From assembly GCA_009785615.1 (NCBI GenBank), contig WQVX01000001.1, forward strand, positions 1 to 64,000: a stretch of 64,000 nucleotides of DNA, read 5' to 3'. A model generated the notes under the pieces. It did no database searches, was not told where the DNA came from, and was given only the letters and a program-made list of their open reading frames with translations. Source of the stretch: Defluviitaleaceae bacterium. GTDB taxonomy: Bacteria > Bacillota > Clostridia > Lachnospirales > WQUN01. A program made the translations under genes and the position numbers. Positions 8,956 through 17,435 of this stretch are shown piece after piece (within the stretch, counting starts at the first letter, position 1; each line of letters begins with the position of its first letter).

Positions 8956-10245
8956 CTATGACCTTGGTGTACCACAGTCCGCACAAAACCTACCTTGATT
9001 TTGTGTACCACAAGAGCATGTCCAATCTCCACTTGCCGGCCTTGGTGTACCACAATCTGAGCAGAATCTTCCCGTATTAGAAATACCACAAGGGCATGTC
9101 CAGTTGTTTTCTACCGGCCTGGATGCACCGCAATCTTTGCAGAAGTTTCCTGTATTCGCTACGCCACAACTACAATTCCATCCGCCGGCACCAGGGGCGG
9201 CCTGACTTGCCGGGGCAGTAGCCGGAGCTTTTTGCCGGTTCATGGCATTCATAGCAAATAAGTCGTTAGCATTTAAACCTCCTGCTTGTTGAGCCATACC
9301 CATACCCATAAAGCCTGTCATAGCCCCACCTTGATTTTCTGCGGCGGCTCGCATTGCATCTGCCTGAGCACTTACCAGTGCTGCACCAGCCATACCGGGA
9401 TCACGCATTACTGCTTTACGTTGCAGTTGCCTAATCATATCCTCATCTTCTTTTGGAGCTGAAAGTGAGTTTATTGCAACAGAAACAATTGACAATCCAC
9501 GCAAATTACCCCATTTTTCTGATAAGGCTGTGTTTAAAGCCTGGGATAATTCCTGTGTATGCCCGGGAATGGCACTATATCTCAAGCCCATTTCTGACAA
9601 TCTGGCAAAAGCAGGCTGTAACGCACTTAAAAATTCACTACGCAACTGAGTATCAAGCATATCTCTTGTGTATTCTCCTTGAACATTACCACTAACATTA
9701 GTGTAAAACAATAGTGGGTCTGACATCCTATAGGAAAAAACACCATTAGCACGAAGAGTTATATCCATATCTAAACCAATATTTGTATCTACTACGCGAA
9801 ATGGAATAGGTGTAGCCGTACCAAATTTATTATTTGGTAATTCCTTGATATTAAAATAATATATACGTTGTTCTTTACCGGTGTCGCCGCCATGTGCAAA
9901 ACGCCTACCTACGGTTTTAAATGTATCAAGAATACTTCTTCCAAGTGAACCTGAAAAAACGCTGGGCTCAGATGACTGATCCCATGTATATAACCCGGGT
10001 TCAGCACTTACATCCATAATTCGGCCTTGTTCAACAATCATCATACATTGGCCTTCATTAACAGCAATGCCGCTTCCATTAGAAATAATGTTGTCATTAC
10101 CCTTATTAGCTGAACGCCCGTTTGTTCTTCTTTGACCTCTTGCTACCAAAACTGTATCCGGCATAGAATCCAAATGGAAAAAATCTAACCATTGATCACC
10201 CAATGTACTGCCTACTGCACTAGCCGCAGCTCTAATCAATCCCAT
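8956..10245 (-). CDS. SPFH-domain protein with three C-terminal zinc-ribbon repeats, YdjI-like
   Basis: The 429-residue protein begins MGLIRAAASAVGSTLGDQW, typical of the SPFH family often labelled virion core protein-like. Residues about 30-290 form the SPFH domain, and the segment around 290-345 is Ala/Met/Gln rich. The tail holds three tandem repeats, each of pattern WxCxCG...GxFCxDCGxxRP, predicted to bind zinc. ATG 10245 has AGGAG 8 bases upstream; the ATG at 10278 does not. Known relatives scaffold membrane microdomains and partner with PspA-like proteins. It is the first gene of a three-gene unit. Confidence 0.85.
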   Translation of the reverse strand: MGLIRAAASAVGSTLGDQWLDFFHLDSMPDTVLVARGQRRTNGRSANKGNDNIISNGSGIAVNEGQCMMIVEQGRIMDVSAEPGLYTWDQSSEPSVFSGSLGRSILDTFKTVGRRFAHGGDTGKEQRIYYFNIKELPNNKFGTATPIPFRVVDTNIGLDMDITLRANGVFSYRMSDPLLFYTNVSGNVQGEYTRDMLDTQLRSEFLSALQPAFARLSEMGLRYSAIPGHTQELSQALNTALSEKWGNLRGLSIVSVAINSLSAPKEDEDMIRQLQRKAVMRDPGMAGAALVSAQADAMRAAAENQGGAMTGFMGMGMAQQAGGLNANDLFAMNAMNRQKAPATAPASQAAPGAGGWNCSCGVANTGNFCKDCGASRPVENNWTCPCGISNTGRFCSDCGTPRPASGDWTCSCGTQNQGRFCADCGTPRS

Positions 10246-10321
10246 ATGTAAAGCTCCTCTCATATATCGTATTAACATACGAAACTTAAAATTAATTTAG
10301 CATATTTACATCTAAATTGCA

Positions 10322-10356
10322 AAGATATATGGAAAAATGCTACACATTTCCATATC
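10322..10356 (-). terminator. terminator of the pheS-scpB operon
   Basis: The minus strand reads ATATGGAAA - loop - TTTCCATAT followed by CTTTGC just after the scpB stop; the stem is good but the T run is weak. Confidence 0.55.
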
Positions 10357-10357
10357 G

Positions 10358-10927
10358 CTAAAGTGATTGCTTTGACTCTGTTAAACTTAGAGTCTGCTTA
10401 ATTTCTTGTGGTGCAGAATTTTGTCGCAAAAATTCATCTACTGTACGAATACCAAAATAGCGTAAAAAATCTTCAGATGTACCAAAAAGAATGGGCTTTC
10501 CCGGCGCATCTAAACGTCCCAGTTCTTCTACAAGACCATATTCTAACAGCCTGTTAACAGCATGAACCGCGCTTACCCCGCGTATTTCTTCTATCAACGC
10601 CTTAGTAACAGGCTGTTTATAAGCGATTATGGATAGTGTTTCTAATAAGGGTTGAGTTAATGAGGGCTTAGGCGATTCAGGCAAAAGTTTTTTAGCATAT
10701 TCATGGTATTCAGGATTGGTACACAATTGAAATGAATCTTTTATTTCTGCTAACTGTATACCGGATTCTTGTGCTTCATAACATTCTGACATATGCATAA
10801 GCAAGCCACGCACAGCAGGAATATCACATTCTAAAGCTTTTGCTAAATGAGCTACAGGAACAGCATTTCCGGCAGCAAATAATATTGCTTCTAAAATTTT
10901 TTGTTGTTTTAGTTGTAAGCCCGGCAT
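10358..10927 (-). CDS. scpB: segregation and condensation protein B
   Basis: The 189-residue ScpB is a tandem winged-helix protein. It dimerises and binds the ScpA kleisin, regulating the SMC condensin complex that compacts and segregates chromosomes. Family features include the N-terminal KILEAILFAAGNAVP and the second winged helix with SIIAYKQPVTKALIEEIRGV. It overlaps scpA by 19 bases, the usual coupled arrangement, and is the last gene of the operon. Confidence 0.95.
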   Translation of the reverse strand: MPGLQLKQQKILEAILFAAGNAVPVAHLAKALECDIPAVRGLLMHMSECYEAQESGIQLAEIKDSFQLCTNPEYHEYAKKLLPESPKPSLTQPLLETLSIIAYKQPVTKALIEEIRGVSAVHAVNRLLEYGLVEELGRLDAPGKPILFGTSEDFLRYFGIRTVDEFLRQNSAPQEIKQTLSLTESKQSL

Positions 10928-11649
10928 GGAAACACTTCAATCTCCCCAAACACATCGTCTTGACGCAAGTCGGCTTGACGCCGCCTTATCATCTCAAGTA
11001 GTGCCAAAAAAGTTACTACGCATTCTTCGCGAGTTTTACAATCTACAAATAATTCCGACATGCGTACCATTTTTTGTTCCTTTAAACAAGCTGTAATCAG
11101 CTGAATTTTATCTGATATACTATGGCGTTCTCTTGGAACAGTCCCAAAAGCTGACCGCACTGTGTCCACTTTAAGTGCTTGGCGTTGCATTACATCGGTA
11201 AAAGTTTGCCATAATTTATCTGTTGTTACTTCCTCCAGCCATTTTTCCGGCTCAATAAGAATTTTATTTTTGCTCATCAGCGGAAATTCAGGCTCTCTAA
11301 ATAAACGCTGACCTGAGTTTTCTAACCCTTTTAAGGTTTCGGCTAAATCTTGGCAACGTTTGTAAGCAATTAACTGTTGTACTAAAGCTTCACGAGGGTC
11401 TTGTTCATCCTCTTCAGGATTGTTTTTAAATCTTGGTAATAGCATACGAGACTTGATCTCAAGAAGAGTAGCTGCCATTACCAAAAACTCGCTCATTCCT
11501 TCCATGTCGGGAGGAAGTCCTTTAATAATTTCCAGATATTGTTGGGTCAATTTAGCCATAGGGATATCATAAATGTCAATTTCATTTTTTTCTATAAGTC
11601 GAAAAAGCAAGTCAAACGGGCCTTCAAAGGCATCTAATTTAATATGCAT
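10909..11649 (-). CDS. scpA: segregation and condensation protein A (kleisin)
   Basis: The 246-residue kleisin bridges the SMC head domains. It starts with the family's hallmark FEGPFDLLFRLIEKNEIDIYDIPMAKLTQQYLE and ends with the winged-helix segment (about residues 165-240) that contacts the SMC cap. Start ATG 11649 is 4 bases after the stop of the protease-like gene; the 3' end overlaps scpB. Length is normal for the family. Confidence 0.95.
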   Translation of the reverse strand: MHIKLDAFEGPFDLLFRLIEKNEIDIYDIPMAKLTQQYLEIIKGLPPDMEGMSEFLVMAATLLEIKSRMLLPRFKNNPEEDEQDPREALVQQLIAYKRCQDLAETLKGLENSGQRLFREPEFPLMSKNKILIEPEKWLEEVTTDKLWQTFTDVMQRQALKVDTVRSAFGTVPRERHSISDKIQLITACLKEQKMVRMSELFVDCKTREECVVTFLALLEMIRRRQADLRQDDVFGEIEVFPCRAYN

Positions 11650-11653
11650 CTAC

Positions 11654-12298
11654 TTACCAGTGCCAGGCTGCACTCACCAGCATTTCGGTGATGGGGTCAA
11701 TAATTCCATTAACGAATCCAAATAACACTAACAACATTAGTAATAGTTGCAATAATTTTTCGTTTTGAGACATTTTAACTGCTGTATTAGGAGAAACGGA
11801 TACTTGTAATAATTTTGCAGCATCCAATGGTGGAATTGGGATCATATTAAAAAGTGCAATACCAATGCTAAAGCGAGCAAAGTGAGCAAAAAATTGGAAT
11901 ATCCAAAGTGTTACTGAAACCATAACCGGGTGATTGCCTACCATTTCTTGTATTGATACTACATTAATAATTCCTACAAAAAGAGCTACTAACAATCCAA
12001 CAGATATATTGATTAAAGAAGGTGTAAGATATGTGATAAATATACCTTTTTTGCGATCTTTGTAATACAAAGGTGAGGTTGGGGTAGGACGCCCCCAACC
12101 AAAACCATAAAAAACAGTAATAATAAATCCAATTGGCTCCAGATATTTTAAGGGGTTGCCCGACATAAGTCCACTTTTTTTGGGGGTTGGATCCCCAAGT
12201 AAAGTACTGCAACGTGCCTTAACCATCTCGTGAAGTGCTAATGCAACAAAAGCTGCAAAAACTCGCAAAACAAGTTCATAAAGGTTAATATTCAACAT
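11654..12298 (-). CDS. site-2 protease family membrane protein with degenerate active site
   Basis: The 214-residue protein aligns by eye with the YwhC-type M50 proteases usually found next to scpAB: FVALALHEMVKA, LLGDPTPKKSGLMSGNPLKYLEPIG, FGWGRPTPTSP and NMIPIPPLDAAK. In active members the first motif is HExxH; here it is H23-E24-M-V-K27, so the second zinc-binding His is a Lys. The third ligand, Asp159, remains, but the following Gly of the usual PLDG is Ala. It is probably a pseudoprotease, perhaps a scaffold or membrane chaperone. The reading frame is intact and its start overlaps the pheT stop (TAATG), so it is still expressed. Confidence 0.8.
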   Translation of the reverse strand: MLNINLYELVLRVFAAFVALALHEMVKARCSTLLGDPTPKKSGLMSGNPLKYLEPIGFIITVFYGFGWGRPTPTSPLYYKDRKKGIFITYLTPSLINISVGLLVALFVGIINVVSIQEMVGNHPVMVSVTLWIFQFFAHFARFSIGIALFNMIPIPPLDAAKLLQVSVSPNTAVKMSQNEKLLQLLLMLLVLFGFVNGIIDPITEMLVSAAWHW

Positions 12299-14736
12299 TA
12301 TCTATCCCTCAGTTGAATGCCCAAAGTTTCCTCCAAATATTTAAGAATTGACTCCATAGGCTTTGCTACCTCAGAATCTGTTAATGTCCTATCCTCTGCC
12401 CTAAAGAATAGACTATAGGCCATTGATTTATACCCTTCCTCAATCTGCTTGCCTTGGTATACGTCAAAAAGAGTTAATTCTACCAGCAAAGAGCCTGCTT
12501 TTTTACGGATAGCCTCTTCAATTTCGGCAGCAGTGATATTCTCTTTTACTTGTAAAGCGATATCACGAGTTATGGCAGGATATTTGGGTAAAGGTATATA
12601 AGTTGCGGCATTGTTTATGCCATCAACCAAAGGTTTAAATGGAATGATAGCAACGTAAACTTTAGTGCCAATTTCATATACCTCTGCAATGTCCGGGTGC
12701 AATTCCCCAATATGAGAAAACTGCCCAAGATTAGAGAAGGACTCGTCTTGTATTACAATTTCCGCTGTCCGCCCGGGATGAAGTTGTGGCACATTAGAAC
12801 TTGGCATAAATTTAATATTTTTTATACCTAATCTTGCAAAAAGTTCTTCAACGTCACCTTTAATATCAAAAAAATCCATTCCCTTACCTTCACGGCTATA
12901 TGCGCCAATTGTTAGGTAAGTTAATTCTTCCGGCAAAGTCCCGGGATTATCTTTATGGCGTGGCAAATACACTTTTACAAGCTCAAAGAGCCTAGCATAT
13001 GCATTGCGGCGGTTAAAATTTAAAGAAAGGCTTTGCAACATTCCATTAAGGGGCGATGTACGCATAACGCTAAAATCTTCGCCCAATGGGTTAGTAATAT
13101 TTACTGCTTCACGCAAAGGACTATCAGAGGGGATATTTAATTTATCAAAAATCTTTGGCCCTTCAAAGGAAGATGTTAAAGCTTCGGAATAGCCTAAAGC
13201 CACCATAGTACGCTTTATCATATCCGTTCCGTGCTGAAGCGAATTTTTTCCGCCGCCAAAAATATTCCGCTGGGCTTTATTTATTGGAATATTGTTATAG
13301 CCATACAAACGAGCCACTTCTTCTGAGATATCAGCTTCACTTGTGATATCGGATCTAAATGTGGGAATTACTGCATTTCCGTTTGTGGCATTTATATCTA
13401 CCCTATTTAAGAAGATATCTTCCATGTTTCTGATGTCCGTACCCAGTCTTCTATTTATGTTTTCGGGCTTATATTCTACTGTTATAGGATTACGAGGGCC
13501 GGGATAATTATCTACCACACCGGAAACTACTTCGCCACAAGCTAATTGCTCTACCAGCTCCATTGCACGGTTAACTGCTGCCAAAGGTAGATTTGGGTCT
13601 ATTCCCTTTTCAAATTTACCTGATGCATCTGTACGCATCCCAAGCTTTTTGCTACTTAAACGAATATTGGTACCATCAAAATTGGCAGATTCAAATAAAA
13701 CCGCAGAGGCTTCGCCTGTTACTTTAGAATTTTCTCCACCCATGATGCCGGCTATAGCAACAGCTTTTTCCGGGTCGGCAATAACAAGCATTGTTTCATC
13801 TAAAACGCGCTCTACTCCATCTAAAGTAGTAAATTTTTCATTAGGCGTAGCATTACGCACAATTATTTTATGTTGAGCATCAGAAGATCCCTTGCTTATA
13901 TGGTCAATATCAAAAGCATGTAATGGTTGCCCATATTCCAGCATCACATAGTTTGTGATATCTACGATATTATTGATTGGCCTAATGCCTGCCATTGTAA
14001 GACGTCGGCGCAACCATTGCGGCGAGGGTTCTATACGGACATTTTTAACGACCCTTGCAACATAGCGTGGGCATAAATTGGGGTTTTTAATCTCTACTTC
14101 AACAAAATCTGAGGCATTTCCTTCTGCTTTCTCTTCTATCTTAATAGAAGGCAAGGATAATGTTTTACCATAGGTAGCCGCTATTTCTCTGGCTATACCG
14201 ATAACAGATTGACAATCAGAACGATTAGAATTAATTTCAAACTCAATAACATCGTCTATTAACTCTAAAATAGGGCGAACATCTGCGCCCAAAGGTTGTG
14301 GAGTTTGAAACACATAAATGCCATCTTCCGGCGACTCAGGATAATCTTGGCGAGTATAGCCTAGTTCTTCTATAGAACAAAGCATACCTTCAGATACTTC
14401 TCCACGTAATTTACCTTTTTTTATTTTGAGTCCACCTACTAAAGATGCACCATGTGTGGCTACAGGTACATAGTCACCTACATGCAAGTTAGTTGCTCCT
14501 GTTACAATTTGCAGCATTGATTCGCTACCAATATCAATTTTAGTGATAACTAATTTGTCTGCATCAGGGTGTTTGTTTATAGATTCAACCCGACCCACCA
14601 CTACTTTATCAATTTCTGTTCCCAATGGGGTATGAGATTCTGCTACAGTCCCACTAAGGGTAATGTCCTCCATAAATTGTCGGATTGGTACATCTATATC
14701 AACAAATGTTCTTAACCAAGACAGGGGTATATTCAT
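12298..14736 (-). CDS. pheT: phenylalanine-tRNA ligase beta subunit
   Basis: The 812-residue beta subunit of the (alpha-beta)2 PheRS shows the bacterial domain order: N-terminal MNIPLSWLRTFVDI, an EMAP-type tRNA-binding domain (about 40-150), B3/B4 editing domain with RYVARVVKNV and GIRPINNIVDITNYVM (210-370), B5 domain (about 405-475), catalytic-like core, and the C-terminal ferredoxin-like anticodon-binding domain with YPAITRDIAL. It lies 16 bases after pheS and shares its stop with the next start. Confidence 0.96.
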   Translation of the reverse strand: MNIPLSWLRTFVDIDVPIRQFMEDITLSGTVAESHTPLGTEIDKVVVGRVESINKHPDADKLVITKIDIGSESMLQIVTGATNLHVGDYVPVATHGASLVGGLKIKKGKLRGEVSEGMLCSIEELGYTRQDYPESPEDGIYVFQTPQPLGADVRPILELIDDVIEFEINSNRSDCQSVIGIAREIAATYGKTLSLPSIKIEEKAEGNASDFVEVEIKNPNLCPRYVARVVKNVRIEPSPQWLRRRLTMAGIRPINNIVDITNYVMLEYGQPLHAFDIDHISKGSSDAQHKIIVRNATPNEKFTTLDGVERVLDETMLVIADPEKAVAIAGIMGGENSKVTGEASAVLFESANFDGTNIRLSSKKLGMRTDASGKFEKGIDPNLPLAAVNRAMELVEQLACGEVVSGVVDNYPGPRNPITVEYKPENINRRLGTDIRNMEDIFLNRVDINATNGNAVIPTFRSDITSEADISEEVARLYGYNNIPINKAQRNIFGGGKNSLQHGTDMIKRTMVALGYSEALTSSFEGPKIFDKLNIPSDSPLREAVNITNPLGEDFSVMRTSPLNGMLQSLSLNFNRRNAYARLFELVKVYLPRHKDNPGTLPEELTYLTIGAYSREGKGMDFFDIKGDVEELFARLGIKNIKFMPSSNVPQLHPGRTAEIVIQDESFSNLGQFSHIGELHPDIAEVYEIGTKVYVAIIPFKPLVDGINNAATYIPLPKYPAITRDIALQVKENITAAEIEEAIRKKAGSLLVELTLFDVYQGKQIEEGYKSMAYSLFFRAEDRTLTDSEVAKPMESILKYLEETLGIQLRDR

Positions 14737-14752
14737 TATAGGCTTTCTCTCC

Positions 14753-15790
14753 TCAAAACTGTGTCAAAAATTGCATGTCATTTTCATAAAGCAAGCGCAT
14801 ATCAGTTATCCCATACCGTTGCATAACAATACGGTCTATTCCCATTCCAAAAGCATAGCCGGAATAACGATTAGGGTCTATATTGCAGTTAGACAAAACC
14901 TTTGGATGAACCATACCACAACCAAGAAGTTCTACCCAACCGGTACCTTTGCAGACATAGCACGGTGCATCTTTTTCTTGACCTCCGCAAGCAAAGCATT
15001 GGACGTCCATCTCAGCACTAGGCTCTGTAAAAGGAAAAAAGCTTGGGCGGAACCTGACTTGTATATCTTCTCCTAAAATACGTTGAGCAAAAAGAGTTAA
15101 TATCCCTTTTAAATCTGCCATAGTGACATCTTCATCTACTACTAAGCCTTCCAGTTGGTGAAAAACAGGCGCATGAGTAGCATCCCAGTCATCAGAACGA
15201 TATACAGAACCCGGTGCAATAATCCGAATGGGCGGGGAAGCTTGTTCCATAACTCTAACCTGCACTCCGGAAGTTTGAGTGCGAAGTACAAAGCCGCCTT
15301 CTGTGTAGAAAGTATCTTGCTCATCTTTAACAGGATGGTTGGCCGGGATATTAAGTGCTTCAAAGTTATAGTAATCCGTTTCTATCTCGGGGCCATCGGC
15401 AACAGTAAAGCCCATACCTATAAAAAGTTCTGTCATTTCTTGTAAAACTAAAGTAAGCGGGTGAAGGTGTCCTAATGAAGAGGAACGACCGGGCAAGGTT
15501 ACATCAATTTTCTCTTTTTTAAGAGCTTCTTCAACTTGCTTGCGTCCTAGTTTTTTGCGTACTTCTTCTATGCGGCTTTCTGCTAAAATTCGTAGTTCAT
15601 TTATTTGTTGGCCTGCGACAGGACGTTCTTCCGGAGGAAGGGAACCCAAAGATTTTAATAATAAAGTAATTTCTCCTTTGCGACCCAGTAATTTAACCCT
15701 TAATTCCTCTAAGGCGGCGGAAGTGTCCGGTTCATTAATTTGTTGCTCTATGGTTTCCCGTATTTTATTGATATCACTAATATTTTGCAT
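14753..15790 (-). CDS. pheS: phenylalanine-tRNA ligase alpha subunit
   Basis: The 345-residue catalytic subunit attaches phenylalanine to its tRNA. An N-terminal coiled coil (residues 1-85) precedes the class II core with motif 2 (FRPSFFPFTEPSAEMDV) and motif 3 (GMGIDRIVM). The ATG at 15790 is chosen because GGAAGGAG lies 5 bases before it; the upstream ATG codons lack a site. It heads an operon pheS-pheT-protease homologue-scpA-scpB. Expression starts at its own promoter; I found no T-box sequence in front of it. Confidence 0.96.
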   Translation of the reverse strand: MQNISDINKIRETIEQQINEPDTSAALEELRVKLLGRKGEITLLLKSLGSLPPEERPVAGQQINELRILAESRIEEVRKKLGRKQVEEALKKEKIDVTLPGRSSSLGHLHPLTLVLQEMTELFIGMGFTVADGPEIETDYYNFEALNIPANHPVKDEQDTFYTEGGFVLRTQTSGVQVRVMEQASPPIRIIAPGSVYRSDDWDATHAPVFHQLEGLVVDEDVTMADLKGILTLFAQRILGEDIQVRFRPSFFPFTEPSAEMDVQCFACGGQEKDAPCYVCKGTGWVELLGCGMVHPKVLSNCNIDPNRYSGYAFGMGIDRIVMQRYGITDMRLLYENDMQFLTQF

Positions 15791-15822
15791 GGTTACTCCT
15801 TCCATATTGTACAAATTAATTC

Positions 15823-15850
15823 ATTATACCGCATCCCGGCAATTTTGCAA
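15823..15850 (-). promoter_or_regulatory. sigma-A promoter of the pheS operon
   Basis: TTGCAA (15850-15845), 16-base spacer and a consensus TATAAT (15828-15823), about 35 bases ahead of the pheS ATG. Confidence 0.75.
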
Positions 15851-15921
15851 AATGATATGAAAATAATCTGTAATTGGTGTACGCAACTCCGGTAAAAAAA
15901 GATTTTAAACAGGCTCTAACT

Positions 15922-15958
15922 AAAAAGATGCCTTGCACAGTATTTGTACAAGACACCT
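15922..15958 (-). terminator. intrinsic terminator, minus strand
   Basis: The minus strand has a stem AAGGTGTCTTGTACA pairing with TGTGCAAGGCATCTT (two mismatches or G-T pairs), then TTTTT. It would end a short transcript coming from the RNA-rich gap; just upstream lies a hairpin ACCTCC/GGAGGT at 15972-15988, part of a possible further small RNA between about 16047 and 15922 with only a weak promoter (TTGAAA, TATGAC, 15-base spacer). Confidence 0.65.
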
Positions 15959-16071
15959 TAAATGGTGATTGACCTCCGGCGTGGAGGTATTACATATTAA
16001 GTTGTGTTGGTTCATTTTAGGTCATAGGCAACACCATATCCTTTCAAAAAAGACATAAAAAATTTAGATAC

Positions 16072-16156
16072 AAAAAAGGCGTGAGGGGACTCGACTAAAC
16101 AACTGTCTACATCACCTACACGCCCGAAATATCAATAACACTTCAATATATTCAAA
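16072..16156 (-). ncRNA. small RNA candidate C
   Basis: A minus-strand unit of about 85 bases with a -10 box TATAGT (16168-16163) but a poor -35 box. Its 3' half is a terminator hairpin, GGCGTG (16124-16119) with CACGCC (16083-16078), followed by TTTTTT. Inside the stem it carries AGGTGATGT (16117-16109) and TCCCCT, the same pair of motifs seen in candidates A and B. The 5' motif CTACAGCG is absent. Confidence 0.45.
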
Positions 16157-16248
16157 CGATCCACTATAAGTAATTTACAATGAATAAACACATACTATTA
16201 TCATACGCTGAAGTATCCAACGGAACAAAGTATAACCCATTCTTGCCA

Positions 16249-16277
16249 TTGCAAAAAAGGCAAAACTAAGTTATACT
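16249..16277 (+). promoter_or_regulatory. sigma-A promoter of RNA candidate B
   Basis: TTGCAA (16249-16254), 17-base spacer, TATACT (16272-16277). CTACAGCG begins exactly 8 bases after the -10 box. Confidence 0.8.
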
Positions 16278-16283
16278 GTTGCC

Positions 16284-16388
16284 TACTACAGCGACAGATA
16301 TTCTGTGTTTGCAGGGTGATGTATGTGAACATCCCCTCATGCGTCGGTTGTTGCCGTTGCGAGGCACAACCGAACGTTGTATTTATTG
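16284..16388 (+). ncRNA. small RNA candidate B
   Basis: A plus-strand unit of about 105 bases. It begins with the stem-loop CTACAGCGACAGA - TAT - TCTGTGTTTGCAG (outer stem 5 bp, internal loop GCG/GTT, inner stem 5 bp), continues with GGGTGATGT...ACATCCCCTC (16314-16338), and ends with a stem CGGTTG-TTGCC/GGCA-CAACCG (16345-16372) and a loose T-rich stretch. A stronger terminator lies at 16461-16490, so the RNA may be longer. There is no open reading frame with a ribosome site. Function unknown. Confidence 0.6.
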
Positions 16389-16460
16389 GTATTAACTTTA
16401 TTACTTGCCCATTATACCCCTATTTCATAATTTTGGCAATGGATTAAAAAAATTTTTAAA

Positions 16461-16490
16461 GCGATGCAGAAAAATCTGTATCGCTTTTTT
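16461..16490 (+). terminator. intrinsic terminator
   Basis: GCGATGCAGA and TCTGTATCGC pair across an AAAA loop (one bulge), followed by six Ts. It could end RNA candidate B. Confidence 0.85.
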
Positions 16491-16499
16491 ATATGCCGG

Positions 16500-16533
16500 G
16501 ATATAGTCAAAAACATGAAAAAATAACCGACTC
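16500..16533 (+). repeat. left copy of an exact 34-bp direct repeat (remnant of a toxin gene 3' end)
   Basis: These 34 bases are identical to 17511-17544, which encode the last codons of the holin-like toxin (DIVKNMKK, stop) and the first half of its terminator stem. Here nothing upstream matches the toxin, and the second half of the terminator is missing, so this copy is a fragment. Confidence 0.95.
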
Positions 16534-16570
16534 TTTTTCAAATAAATTACTTTAAGTTGGAGCTTAACCG

Positions 16571-16599
16571 TTTACTAGTTGTGGAAAATTTGATATAAT
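16571..16599 (+). promoter_or_regulatory. sigma-A promoter of the unknown membrane protein gene
   Basis: TTTACT (16571-16576), 17-base spacer and consensus TATAAT (16594-16599), about 70 bases before the GTG start. Confidence 0.7.
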
Positions 16600-16674
16600 A
16601 GGACAAATTAATATTATCCGTTGTAAATTATTAAGTATGCAGTCAATAAAGTTGCAAAAAAGGGGGGGTACTTT

Positions 16675-17316
16675 GTGAATGAAATTTTTCAATATCTTGG
16701 TACATTTGCTTCGATATTTAGTATTCCATTAGCTATCATTTTACATTTTAAAGCAAACAGTGCAAAGCAGAGTAAAGTACGTTTAGAAATTGTTAGAACA
16801 TTGTCTTATCGTATCGGAGAGGGTCAGAAATTAAGTAGATTTGAGATTTCAGCCGTATTTAACTCTAAAATTAGAGAGCATAACATTTGGAAAGCTCAAT
16901 TTACAGAATTAATAGTTCTTGAAGATATTATCACTGATGTAGTATCCAATCCATTTCTATCAACAGATCATAAAACCATAATTATACAAGATATAGAGCA
17001 TATTTTTATGAGTTATGGGACTAAAAAAGACATCATGGACATGAACAAACCTACAAAAATACATCTTGAATACACTTCAAAATTTACTAGTATAGCTGGA
17101 ATCCTTGCCGCAATAATGACTGCTGTGTTTGCGGCTCTATTAGGTGATACAGGAGAAAGAATCGCGTCTGTAATAATAGGTTCTTATTTTCTTTCATGGA
17201 TAGCAGCAGGTATAATAGTAGCATTAATTTCATTTGGTTTCTCTGCCTTAATTGCTTATTTTATAACTCCTAAGAGAAAAAAAGATGATACCGACTCGAC
17301 AGATAAGGAGCATTAA
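16675..17316 (+). CDS. membrane protein of unknown function
   Basis: I do not recognise this 213-residue protein. It has an N-terminal hydrophobic segment (about 7-25), a soluble helical middle (about 30-130) with a stretch LSRFEISAVFNSKIREHNIW that could be a helix-turn-helix-like or winged-helix fold, two further membrane segments (about 136-156 and 165-195), and a charged tail. The start is GTG 16675 with a GGGGGG site 6-7 bases upstream. It has its own promoter and lies, with a toxin gene, between the two 34-bp direct repeats, so it looks like accessory cargo. A membrane effector or immunity role is possible but unproven. Confidence 0.7.
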   Translation: MNEIFQYLGTFASIFSIPLAIILHFKANSAKQSKVRLEIVRTLSYRIGEGQKLSRFEISAVFNSKIREHNIWKAQFTELIVLEDIITDVVSNPFLSTDHKTIIIQDIEHIFMSYGTKKDIMDMNKPTKIHLEYTSKFTSIAGILAAIMTAVFAALLGDTGERIASVIIGSYFLSWIAAGIIVALISFGFSALIAYFITPKRKKDDTDSTDKEH

Positions 17317-17435
17317 GGTATCCTTTAAATAGCACAAGGGCGTAAGGGCGGTGCAAATTTTTTTATGCTTTTAGGGCTTGCTTCTCTGAAGGGAGGGTGA
17401 TGTTTACTCGTTTCACCCCGAGGGGAGGTGATACC

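Noticed and set aside
15823-16156. T-box leader of pheS
   Set aside because: No T-box sequence is found, and a separate sigma-A promoter lies only 35 bases before pheS.
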